Origin: Prevotella sp. UBA4339
Lineage (GTDB): Bacteria; Bacteroidota; Bacteroidia; Bacteroidales; Bacteroidaceae
NCBI GenBank assembly: GCA_002393725.1
Contig: DGTJ01000065.1
Span: 2,222-8,218 of the forward strand
Direction: 5' to 3'
Length of the DNA: 5,997 nucleotides
The notes under the pieces were generated by a model. The model was not told the DNA's origin. It saw nothing but the letters and a program-made list of their open reading frames with translations, and made no database searches. Each line of letters begins with the position of its first letter. Within the stretch, counting starts at the first letter, position 1. Of this stretch, positions 1 through 5,997 are shown in pieces. The translations under genes and the position numbers were made by a program.

Positions 1-59
1 AGGGACTTAAAATCCCTTGGCCAGTAATGGCTGTGCGGGTTCGAGTCCCGCTCGCGGCA
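1..59 (+). tRNA. tRNA-Leu (anticodon UAA), 3' part only
   Basis: This is the 3' half of a class II tRNA; the 5' acceptor strand and D arm lie left of the window. The anticodon stem is 1-5 paired with 13-17, with a 7-base loop CTTAAAA giving anticodon TAA at 8-10. A long variable arm follows, with stem 19-22/29-32 and a 6-base loop, as in leucine tRNAs. The T arm is 35-39/47-51 around TTCGAGT. The acceptor 3' strand is 52-58 and the discriminator A is at 59. The genome continues CCT rather than CCA, so the CCA end is not fully encoded and must be added enzymatically. The next gene starts only 20 bases after the discriminator base. Confidence 0.95.
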
Positions 60-79
60 CCTTAAATATTATTATTTTT

Positions 80-1753
80 ATGCATAAAAATCATTTATTC
101 TTCCTTTCAGCTGTTTCCGTGATCTTTTTCACTTCGTGCTCTAAACTGGGCCCGTTATCAGCTGACAATTTCACAGTGACTCCTAATCCGCTGGAAACTC
201 AAGCCGGCATTGTACCATCAACCATCAACGGTCATTTCCCAGAGAAATACATGAAGAAGAAGGCCGTTGTGACAGTTATTCCTGAACTGCGCTATTCCAA
301 TGGAAAGACCGTACAGGGAAATACCGCTACCTTCCAGGGAGAGAAAGTGCTGGGCAACGACCAGACCATATCGTATCGTCTTGGTGGCAACTACACCATG
401 AAGAGCAACTTCGCCTATGCCGATGACAACAAGGCAGACATGTATCTCACCTTCAACGCCCGCATCGGAAACAAGGTTGTAAAGGTGCCCGAGGTAAAGG
501 TAGCCACCGGCATCATCGCCACCTCAGAGCTCTATAAGAAGACCCTGAACACAGCTCAGGCTGCTATTTCTCCAGATGCCTACCAGCGCATCACCAAGCA
601 GAAGCAGGAGGCCAACATCAAGTTCCTTATCCAGCAGGCCACACTGCGCAAGAGTGAGCTGAAGAACAACTCCGTACAGGAATTTGTCAAGATGCTTCAG
701 AAGATCAATGCCGACCGCGAGGGACTGAACCTCGAAAACATTGAGGTATCAGCATACGCCTCTCCCGATGGTGGATTCAGCATCAACGACAAGCTCGCTG
801 CCGACCGTCAGAAAGTGTCAGAGAAATATGTCAACCAGGAGTTGAAGAACATCAATCTCAATGCCAATGTCGATGCTAAATACACCGCTCAGGACTGGGA
901 AGGATTCCAGGAACTCGTAAAGGCCAGTGACATCCAGGACAAGGACGTCATCCTTCGCGTGCTCTCAATGTACAAGGATCCCGAGGAGCGTGAGCAGCAG
1001 ATCAAGAATATCTCTTCTGCATTCCGTGAGCTTGCCGATGGTATCCTTCCTGAGCTGCGTCGCGCACGTCTCACCATAAACTATGAGACAGTAGGCCGCA
1101 GCGACGACCAGATTCTTCAGCAGGTGAAGGACGACGCCACTAAGCTTAGTGTCGAGGAACTGTTATACGGTGCTGCCCTGAAGAAGGACATCAACGAGCA
1201 GGAAGACATCTATAAACTCACTACAGAGGTATATCCTAACGACGCCCGTGCCTTCAACAACCTGGCAACCATCCAGTATGCACGTGGCAACTATGACGCA
1301 GCAAAGCAGTACATCCAGAAGGCCCAGAGCCTGGCAGCCAATCTCCCTGAAGCCAAGGCCAACCTCGGTATGCTGGCCCTGAAGTCAGGAGACATCAAGG
1401 CAGCAGAGCAGTATATCGCCGCTGCAACAGACGCCAACGGTCTCAGTGAGGTGCTTGGCAACCTGCATCTTGCACAAGGCAACTATGCCCAGGCCGAGCA
1501 GGACTTCGCAGACATCTACTCAAACAGCGCAGCCCTTGCCCAGATCCTGAACAAGAACTACGCATCAGCAGCAGTAACACTGAAGTATGTGAAGAATGCC
1601 GATGCCGTCACAGAATACCTGAAGTCAATCCTCTCTGCCCGCATGGGTAACCTTGACGATGCTTCAGACGCACTTCGCAAGGCCCTTGCCAAGGATCCGT
1701 CGCTGTCCAACTATGCTGCCAACGACCTTGAGCTCTTGAAGGTAAAAAAGTAA
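80..1753 (+). CDS. Lipoprotein with OmpA-like domain and C-terminal TPR repeats
   Basis: This encodes a predicted envelope lipoprotein of 557 residues. The start is the ATG at 80: it gives a signal peptide with a basic N-terminus and hydrophobic core ending in a lipobox-like TSC with Cys20, whereas any earlier in-frame start would lie inside the tRNA. Residues about 30-150 look like a beta-rich domain (starting NFTVTPNPLE). Residues about 190-265 resemble an OmpA C-terminal domain, with AYASPDGG at 225-232 and a conserved-position Arg at 243. From about 387 to the end there are TPR-like helical pairs (near 387-415, 421-450, 455-480 and 508-540) with typical patterns such as LGN...GNY.QAE. Proteins of this architecture occur in Bacteroidales and are generally of unknown role; peptidoglycan contact and a protein scaffold are plausible inferences. 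The Asp normally used by OmpA to bind peptidoglycan is not at its usual place. It may share a transcript with the upstream tRNA. Confidence 0.85.
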   Translation: MHKNHLFFLSAVSVIFFTSCSKLGPLSADNFTVTPNPLETQAGIVPSTINGHFPEKYMKKKAVVTVIPELRYSNGKTVQGNTATFQGEKVLGNDQTISYRLGGNYTMKSNFAYADDNKADMYLTFNARIGNKVVKVPEVKVATGIIATSELYKKTLNTAQAAISPDAYQRITKQKQEANIKFLIQQATLRKSELKNNSVQEFVKMLQKINADREGLNLENIEVSAYASPDGGFSINDKLAADRQKVSEKYVNQELKNINLNANVDAKYTAQDWEGFQELVKASDIQDKDVILRVLSMYKDPEEREQQIKNISSAFRELADGILPELRRARLTINYETVGRSDDQILQQVKDDATKLSVEELLYGAALKKDINEQEDIYKLTTEVYPNDARAFNNLATIQYARGNYDAAKQYIQKAQSLAANLPEAKANLGMLALKSGDIKAAEQYIAAATDANGLSEVLGNLHLAQGNYAQAEQDFADIYSNSAALAQILNKNYASAAVTLKYVKNADAVTEYLKSILSARMGNLDDASDALRKALAKDPSLSNYAANDLELLKVKK

Positions 1754-1781
1754 AAATATACATAGGTAAGAAATAAAAAAT

Positions 1782-2867
1782 ATGGAGAATACGCATAGTA
1801 AGGAGGTGAAGACTCGTCAGGGAAATACTCTGGCGTGCAGGCATCGTCTGAAAAGCACTCCACTATTTTTTATTTCTTATCTGTTATTAGTTATTTCGTT
1901 CCTTTCCTCCTGTAATTCCAACAACGGACATCTCCGTATACAAGGAGAGTTCAAAGGATTCAATCAGGGAGAATTCTATGTCTACAGTCCCGATGGAGGT
2001 ATAAGGGGTCTTGATACCATCGCCGTAAAGAACGGACAATTCAGCTATCAGGTATCCCTAGACACCACAGCCACTTTCGTCCTGGTATTCCCGAACTATT
2101 CAGAGATTCCCGTTTTTGGAACTTCCGGAGCAAAAGTGGAGATAGAGGGAGACGCCTCGCATCTGAAAGAGATAAAAGTGAAAGGCACCGAAGAGAACGA
2201 TCTGATGACAGCCTTCAGGTTGAAGATCAGCGACATGACGCCCCCAGAGGTTACCAATGCCGCCGCCTCCTTCATCGAGCAGCACCCCACTACCCTCGCT
2301 GCAATCTTCGTGCTCACCAAGTACTTCATCCAGTCAGACCCCGACGACTATCAGATGACCTTCGCCTTAGCGAAGAACATCCAGAGGGCCAATCCCAAAA
2401 ACAAGAGTATAGTCAAGATTGTCAGTTCGCTTGAGGGAATGAAGAATCTGCGTGACAAGTCGCTCATCCCCAAATTCTCCACCACCGATATCAAAGGAAA
2501 GCCCGTCTCTAACGAGGACCTCTACGCCCCAGTGAACGTCATCACCACGTGGGCCACCTGGAACTATGAAAGCATGAATATCCAGCGGCAGCTTAAGCGC
2601 ATGGAGAAGGAGAATGGTGTCAGCAAGCTGAAGATAGTCAGCTTCTGCCTCGATGCCAACGAAAAGGATTGCCGTAAATTCATGGATCGCGACTCCATCA
2701 CGTGGAGTAACATCTGCGACGAAAGGATGTGGGAGACGCCAGCACTTGTCAAACTGGGTCTCACCAAAGTGCCCGACAACATACTCTTGGACAGCAAGGG
2801 CAGGATAATAGCCCACTCCCAGAATCTGTCGGAACTAAAACAAGAAATCGAAAAGCTTATGAAATAG
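1782..2867 (+). CDS. DUF4369/thioredoxin-like lipoprotein lacking the CXXC motif
   Basis: This encodes a predicted lipoprotein of 361 residues, starting 28 bases after the previous stop. A hydrophobic segment at about 28-41 is followed by a lipobox-like LSSC with Cys44, so it should be membrane-anchored and exposed to the periplasm. Residues about 50-140 (LRIQGEFKG... through KVKGTEENDL) match the DUF4369 type that precedes TlpA/AhpC-like thioredoxin domains in Bacteroidetes. A helical linker follows, then a thioredoxin-like fold from about 225 to 361. Where TlpA-type proteins have W-A-S/T-W-C-x-x-C, this one has WATW at 257-260 followed by NYES, so both catalytic cysteines are replaced (Asn261, Ser264). 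The cis-Pro region is kept (VPDN, Pro331). Three other cysteines (289, 297, 312) lie further on. A classical disulfide reductase role is therefore unlikely. The start is uncertain: the ATG gives 27 residues before the hydrophobic core, which is long for a signal peptide. Confidence 0.82.
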   Translation: MENTHSKEVKTRQGNTLACRHRLKSTPLFFISYLLLVISFLSSCNSNNGHLRIQGEFKGFNQGEFYVYSPDGGIRGLDTIAVKNGQFSYQVSLDTTATFVLVFPNYSEIPVFGTSGAKVEIEGDASHLKEIKVKGTEENDLMTAFRLKISDMTPPEVTNAAASFIEQHPTTLAAIFVLTKYFIQSDPDDYQMTFALAKNIQRANPKNKSIVKIVSSLEGMKNLRDKSLIPKFSTTDIKGKPVSNEDLYAPVNVITTWATWNYESMNIQRQLKRMEKENGVSKLKIVSFCLDANEKDCRKFMDRDSITWSNICDERMWETPALVKLGLTKVPDNILLDSKGRIIAHSQNLSELKQEIEKLMK

Positions 2868-2894
2868 TCACAACAATTTTTAAATCTACATACT

Positions 2895-4445
2895 ATGCTT
2901 GTCAAGACATTCAGTGCAGCCGTGATGGGGCTGGAGGCAACTACCATCACAATAGAAGTAAACTTGACCCGTGGTGTCATGTTCCGTCTCTCAGGCCTTG
3001 CCGACACTGCCGTGAAAGAGAGTTACGACCGTATCCGTGCAGCTATGGGGAATATCGGTTTCAAGCCCCCCACAGCCGACATCACCATCAATCTCTCCCC
3101 TGCCGATATCCGTAAGGAAGGAACAGGCTATGACCTCCCCCTGGCAATAGGAATCCTTGCAGCCCATGGCAAAGTGGATGCCGGAAAACTCAACGAATAC
3201 ATGCTGGTAGGCGAACTGGGGCTTGACGGAAGGATAAAACCCGTCAGCGGTACTCTTCCAATAGCCATACGAGCCAGAGCGGAAAAGTACAAGGGCCTGA
3301 TAGTACCTTGCGAGAACGCAAGGGAAGCGGCAGTTGTAAACAATCTCGATATTTTCGGAATGGAGAGCCTCACAGACGTAGTGTCATTCTTCAATGGCAG
3401 CGAGAATCATTACCAGCCCACCATCGTAGACACACGCAAGGAATTCTACGAGCAGCAATATGCCTACGACCTTGACTTTGCTGATGTCAAAGGTCAGGAG
3501 AGCGTAAAGCGCGCCCTCGAGGTAGCTGCTGCCGGAAGCCACAATGTGATCCTCATCGGTCCTCCTGGTTCGGGTAAGTCGATGATGGCCAAGCGCCTGC
3601 CAAGCATTCTTCCACCGCTCTCCCTTGCCGAGAGTCTTGAGACTACACAGATTCACTCTGTAGCAGGAAAGCTGCCAGCAGGCATGTCACTTATATCGCA
3701 GAGGCCCTTCCGCAGTCCTCATCATACGGTGTCGCAGGTGGCACTGGTCGGTGGCGGTGCCACGCCACAGCCAGGTGAAATCTCGCTGGCCCACAATGGA
3801 GTGCTCTTCCTCGACGAGATGCCCGAACTCAGCCGTAGCGTCCTTGAGGTGCTGCGCCAACCGCTCGAAGACCGTGTCATCACCATCAGCCGCGCCAAGT
3901 ACTCCATACAATACCCCGCCTCCTTCATGCTCGTGGCATCGATGAACCCCTGTCCCTGCGGCTATTATGGCGATCCGACGCACCACTGCGTCTGTACGCC
4001 CGGACAGATACAGCGCTACATGAACAAAATCTCAGGCCCGCTACTTGACCGCATCGACATCCACTGCGAGATACAGGCCGTGCCCTTCGCCCAGCTCTCG
4101 CAGATGCAGACAGGCGAACCGTCGGCTGCCATCCGCGAACGAGTCATCCGTGCCCGCAAGATTCAGGAGGAACGCTTCAAGCCCTACAAGGGCATCCACT
4201 CGAACGCCATGATGACCGAGCGCATGCTCCATGAGTTTGCAGAGCCTGATGCTGCCAGTCTCGACATGCTTCGCATGGCAATGGAGAAGTTGAAGCTCTC
4301 CGCCCGTGCCTACAGCCGCATCCTCAAGGTCGCCCGCACCATCGCCGACCTCGCCGGCAGCGAGAAAGTCCAGTCCATGCACATCGCCGAAGCCATCGGG
4401 TATCGCAACCTCGACCGAGGTGATTGGGCAGAGAGGGGAATATGA
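2895..4445 (+). CDS. comM: ComM/YifB family AAA+ ATPase (Mg-chelatase-like)
   Basis: This encodes a 516-residue protein, the usual length for the YifB/ComM family. In naturally transformable bacteria ComM is a hexameric helicase that drives branch migration during integration of incoming DNA; in Bacteroidales the role is inferred by homology. The N-terminal ~160 residues form the Lon-like ChlI domain with GYDLPLA at 78-84 in place of a protease serine site. The Mg-chelatase AAA+ module begins near Asp194, with Walker A GPPGSGKS at 222-229, Walker B VLFLDE at 303-308 and an arginine in GPLLDRID (Arg386). Cys353/355 and Cys365/367 form a CxC...CxC cluster that may bind metal. The Mg-chelatase C-terminal domain covers about 405-510. 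The gene is intact, but its last 90 coding bases before the final Ile and stop are repeated in diverged form at 5572-5661, and its arginine codon use shifts near base 3430. It is 27 bases from the upstream gene and may be co-transcribed with it. Confidence 0.95.
   Translation: MLVKTFSAAVMGLEATTITIEVNLTRGVMFRLSGLADTAVKESYDRIRAAMGNIGFKPPTADITINLSPADIRKEGTGYDLPLAIGILAAHGKVDAGKLNEYMLVGELGLDGRIKPVSGTLPIAIRARAEKYKGLIVPCENAREAAVVNNLDIFGMESLTDVVSFFNGSENHYQPTIVDTRKEFYEQQYAYDLDFADVKGQESVKRALEVAAAGSHNVILIGPPGSGKSMMAKRLPSILPPLSLAESLETTQIHSVAGKLPAGMSLISQRPFRSPHHTVSQVALVGGGATPQPGEISLAHNGVLFLDEMPELSRSVLEVLRQPLEDRVITISRAKYSIQYPASFMLVASMNPCPCGYYGDPTHHCVCTPGQIQRYMNKISGPLLDRIDIHCEIQAVPFAQLSQMQTGEPSAAIRERVIRARKIQEERFKPYKGIHSNAMMTERMLHEFAEPDAASLDMLRMAMEKLKLSARAYSRILKVARTIADLAGSEKVQSMHIAEAIGYRNLDRGDWAERGI
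4350..4439 (+). repeat. Left copy of diverged direct repeat (comM 3' end)
   Basis: These 90 bases are comM codons 486-515. They align without gaps to 5572-5661 with 71 of 90 bases identical by hand count and 27 of 30 residues identical (differences: Ala/Glu, Gln/Glu, Asp/Asn). Most changes are synonymous. The longest exact run is 19 bases, 4372-4390. This copy is followed by an extra ATA codon before the stop, which the right copy lacks. Confidence 0.9.
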
Positions 4446-5571
4446 GATAATTGTAATTTAGTGCCAAATATATATAAAGGTATGGACGAACAAGGAAACA
4501 TAATCATTTACCAGTCGGAAGACGGCGCGGTTAGACTTGATGTTAGATTGGAGAGCAATACTGTTTGGCTGACACAACAGCAGATGGCAGACCTCTTTGG
4601 TTCTTCACGAACCAATGTGGTGGAGCATATCAAGCACATCTATGAGGATGAAGAACTGAACGAAGAAACAACTTGTCGGAGATTCCGACAGGTTCGTCAG
4701 GAAGGCAATAGAGAAGTATCTCGAGAGATACCCTTTTATAATCTTGACATGATTATTTCTGTTGGCTACCGTATCCGTTCCATAATAGCCACACGTTTCC
4801 GCCAATGGGCGACAGAACGACTGCATGAGTATATTGTTAAGGGATTCGCTTTGGACGATGAACGACTGAAGAACCTCGGCGGTGGCAGTTACTGGAAGGA
4901 ACTGCTTGACCGCATTCGCGATATTCGTTCTTCGGAGAAGGTGCTGTATCGGCAGGTGCTTGACCTCTATGCGACAGCCGTTGACTATGACCCACGCTCA
5001 GATACCTCTCGGCTGTTCTTCAAGATCGTACAGAACAAACTCCACTATGCTGCCCACGGACATACGGCTGCAGAAGTCATTTACGAAAGGGCAGATGCAG
5101 ACAAGCCTTTTATGGGGTTGACTACATTCAAAGGCGAACTGCCTTGTTTGAATGATGTGAAGATTGCCAAAAACTATCTTTCGGCTGATGAATTGAAGAT
5201 TTTGAATAATCTCGTATCCGGATATTTCGACTTCGCAGAAATCCAGGCATTAAAGCACCGACCTATGTATATGGAAGACTATGTTCGTCAGCTTGACAAT
5301 AACATTGTGTCTATAGGTGAAGAACTGCTGGCCGATGGAGGCTCCGTTAGTCACGAAGAAGCTATGGAGAAAGCGGTGACAGAATATCGCAAGTACCAAG
5401 TGAAGACGCTTTCTTCTGTTGAACAGGCTTATTTGGAAAGCATTAAAGACATTGAAAAGAGAGTAAAACGTGGCAGAAAGAAGGAATGAAAGTAGAAATT
5501 AACAAACGAAAAGCGGATTCTATAATCCCCAGCAATATCGACCTGCATGTGGAAATGTCATTCAAAGCCCT
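4446..5571 (+). other. Probable inserted segment at the 3' end of comM carrying rhuM
   Basis: This segment separates the intact comM stop codon from a second comM 3' tail. It carries rhuM and the start of a further gene that is cut at the right junction (about 5560-5572). The base composition of rhuM is lower in GC (roughly mid-40s percent in lines counted) than that of the adjacent 3' half of comM (roughly 58%). No integrase, transposase or terminal inverted repeat is visible, so this is either the remnant of a larger element or DNA joined by recombination. The boundaries are approximate, and the true imported tract may begin inside comM. Confidence 0.6.
4482..5489 (+). CDS. rhuM: RhuM family protein (virulence_RhuM domain)
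   Basis: This encodes a 335-residue protein of the RhuM family, named after a gene on Salmonella pathogenicity island 3. The biochemical role of the family is not established, and members are frequent in accessory and mobile regions. The N-terminal part carries a likely helix-turn-helix, VWLTQQQMADLFGSSRTNV, from Val28. Then come the family signatures FYNLDMIISVGYR (85-97), WATERLHEYIVKGFALDDE (from Trp109) and NKLHYAAHGHTAAE (185-198). The ATG at 4482 was chosen because it gives the typical family start (M..QG.IIIYQSEDG); an in-frame GTG at 4461 would add seven residues. The stop overlaps the ATG of a truncated downstream gene (ATGA at 5486-5489), which suggests translational coupling in the source genome. 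The gene sits 36 bases after comM and seems to have been inserted there. Confidence 0.93.
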   Translation: MDEQGNIIIYQSEDGAVRLDVRLESNTVWLTQQQMADLFGSSRTNVVEHIKHIYEDEELNEETTCRRFRQVRQEGNREVSREIPFYNLDMIISVGYRIRSIIATRFRQWATERLHEYIVKGFALDDERLKNLGGGSYWKELLDRIRDIRSSEKVLYRQVLDLYATAVDYDPRSDTSRLFFKIVQNKLHYAAHGHTAAEVIYERADADKPFMGLTTFKGELPCLNDVKIAKNYLSADELKILNNLVSGYFDFAEIQALKHRPMYMEDYVRQLDNNIVSIGEELLADGGSVSHEEAMEKAVTEYRKYQVKTLSSVEQAYLESIKDIEKRVKRGRKKE

Positions 5572-5635
5572 CTCGAAGGCTCAGAGAAGGTCGAGTCCAT
5601 GCACATCGCCGAGGCCATCGGGTACAGGAACCTGA
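5486..5635 (+). pseudogene. Truncated start of an unrecognised gene, cut at the comM-tail junction
   Basis: An ATG at 5486 overlaps the rhuM stop (ATGA) and opens a frame of 49 codons ending at 5635. Only the first ~28 codons (MKVEINKRKADSIIPSNID and a few more) look like original gene sequence. From about 5572 the frame runs out of phase through DNA that encodes the comM tail in another frame and yields a Ser/Pro/Thr/Arg-rich nonsense end. The tight coupling to rhuM suggests a real operon partner whose remainder was lost at the junction. I do not recognise the family from this short N-terminus. An intact short protein is possible but less likely, given the frame conflict. Confidence 0.6.
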
Positions 5636-5664
5636 ATAGAGGCGACTGGGCAGAGAGAGGGTGA
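5572..5664 (+). pseudogene. comM: Orphan comM 3' end (right copy of direct repeat)
   Basis: Reading from CTC at 5572, this encodes LEGSEKVESMHIAEAIG and then YRNLNRGDWAERG before TGA at 5662-5664, which is the C-terminus of ComM. It differs from the intact gene at 3 of 30 residues and lacks its final Ile. The nucleotide differences (19 of 90) are largely silent, as expected for two copies that evolved as functional genes in different lineages before being brought together. In this frame the upstream DNA is open back to 5503 but has no similarity to ComM, and no plausible start. All three Arg codons here are AGG or AGA, unlike the CGC-rich 3' half of the intact gene. The 60 bases from here to the convergent mscS-type gene are T-rich with no clear hairpin terminator. 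Confidence 0.88.
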
Positions 5665-5724
5665 CTTTCTACCTCATTTTATATAGGTATTGTTTCATCT
5701 GTTTAATATTTTGTTGGTTGGTTT

Positions 5725-5997
5725 CTATTGTTGATTTTCCTTTGGTATCTGAAGTTCCAGGTCAGAACGGTGTGCATAGATATGCGGCGACATGATTTCG
5801 ACACCATTCGAGTGGAAGACATCGAGTATGTTGTGATGCAGGTCGGAATAGATAAGCGGTAACTGCTGATAGTCTTTGGTATAGGCATTTAGCTCATACT
5901 CAACGTAGAAATCATCCAGTGTGGTGATTAGCACGAAAGGCTCGGGTGACTGCCTGAGGTTCTTCGTCTTATGGGCCGCATCGAGGAGCAACTGCCG
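5725..5997 (-). CDS. MscS-family mechanosensitive channel, C-terminal part
   Basis: This is the last ~90 codons of a minus-strand gene that continues past the right edge of the window; the stop is TAG (5727-5725). The visible protein (RQLLLDAAHKTKNL..., then PFVLITTLDDFYVEYELNAYT, then IYSDLHHNILDVFHSNGVEIMSPH) matches the cytoplasmic C-terminal alpha/beta domain of small-conductance mechanosensitive channels. In this family that domain forms the vestibule below the pore, and the channel relieves turgor on hypo-osmotic shock. The membrane helices and pore segment are outside the window, so subfamily and intactness cannot be judged. The gene converges on the comM remnant and probably marks the native right flank of comM before the insertion. 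Confidence 0.9.
   Translation of the reverse strand, partial: RQLLLDAAHKTKNLRQSPEPFVLITTLDDFYVEYELNAYTKDYQQLPLIYSDLHHNILDVFHSNGVEIMSPHIYAHRSDLELQIPKENQQ

Noticed and set aside
17..79. In-frame upstream extension of the first lipoprotein from a TTG at 17
   Set aside because: It would translate the tRNA and put 21 extra residues before a clear signal peptide.
1754..1781. Possible terminator between the two lipoprotein genes
   Set aside because: The gap is A-rich but contains no inverted repeat followed by a T-run.
2367..2816. A 149-codon open frame on the minus strand opposite the second lipoprotein
   Set aside because: It lies entirely antisense to a well-supported gene, resembles no family I know, and fits chance openness from the codon bias of the sense gene.
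2564..3007. A 147-codon minus-strand frame spanning the junction of the second lipoprotein and comM
   Set aside because: It crosses two convincing sense genes and their gap, has no recognisable domain and no supporting context.
2729..3115. A 128-codon + strand frame bridging the lipoprotein end and the comM start
   Set aside because: It is out of frame with both genes, and its composition (rich in His, Arg, Cys and Ser) looks like a shifted reading of real coding DNA.
4454..4461. TAATTTAG as a possible Bacteroidetes -7 promoter element for rhuM
   Set aside because: It differs from TAnnTTTG at one position, and the nearest TTG upstream (4424-4426) is about 27 bp away, too far for the usual spacing.
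4468..5692. Similar TATATA..GGTAT strings after both comM tails (near 4470 and 5680), possibly more extended homology
   Set aside because: The match is short, AT-rich and at different distances from the two stop codons, so chance is sufficient.

Overview
The window looks like chromosomal DNA from a member of the Bacteroidales, most likely Prevotella-like. This is an inference from the gene families (an outer-membrane-type TPR lipoprotein, a DUF4369/thioredoxin-like lipoprotein, a RhuM protein), the short A-rich leaders without Shine-Dalgarno sequences, and a GC content near 50%. No species-level assignment is possible from the sequence alone.

Layout, left to right. (1) The 3' half of a tRNA-Leu(UAA), bases 1-59. 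(2) 20 bp later, a lipoprotein with an OmpA-like domain followed by TPR repeats (80-1753). (3) A second lipoprotein with a DUF4369-like N-terminal part and a thioredoxin-like fold whose CXXC motif is gone (1782-2867). (4) comM/yifB, an AAA+ ATPase (2895-4445). (5) A RhuM-family gene (4482-5489). (6) The first ~30 codons of an unrecognised gene that starts inside the rhuM stop codon (ATGA overlap) and is then cut off. (7) A second, diverged copy of the last 30 codons and stop of comM (5572-5664). (8) On the minus strand, the C-terminal end of an MscS-family mechanosensitive channel running off the right edge (5725-5997). All + strand genes are closely spaced and no clear rho-independent terminator is visible between them.

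The main point of interest is the structure around comM. rhuM and a truncated partner gene lie between two copies of the comM 3' end that are about 79% identical over 90 bp, while 27 of the 30 encoded residues are the same. This is the footprint of an insertion at the 3' end of comM in which the gene was kept intact by a replacement tail from a diverged comM. Arginine codon use inside comM changes near base 3430 (no CGC in 9 Arg codons before, 16 CGC in 24 after), and the distal tail uses only AGG/AGA. This suggests that the comM 3' half, rhuM and the start of the next gene arrived together and that the distal tail is the leftover native end. No integrase or transposase is in the window.

I see no complete new multi-gene system. 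The candidates for further attention are the comM-rhuM junction structure, the unidentified gene next to rhuM, and the redox-inactive thioredoxin-like lipoprotein.
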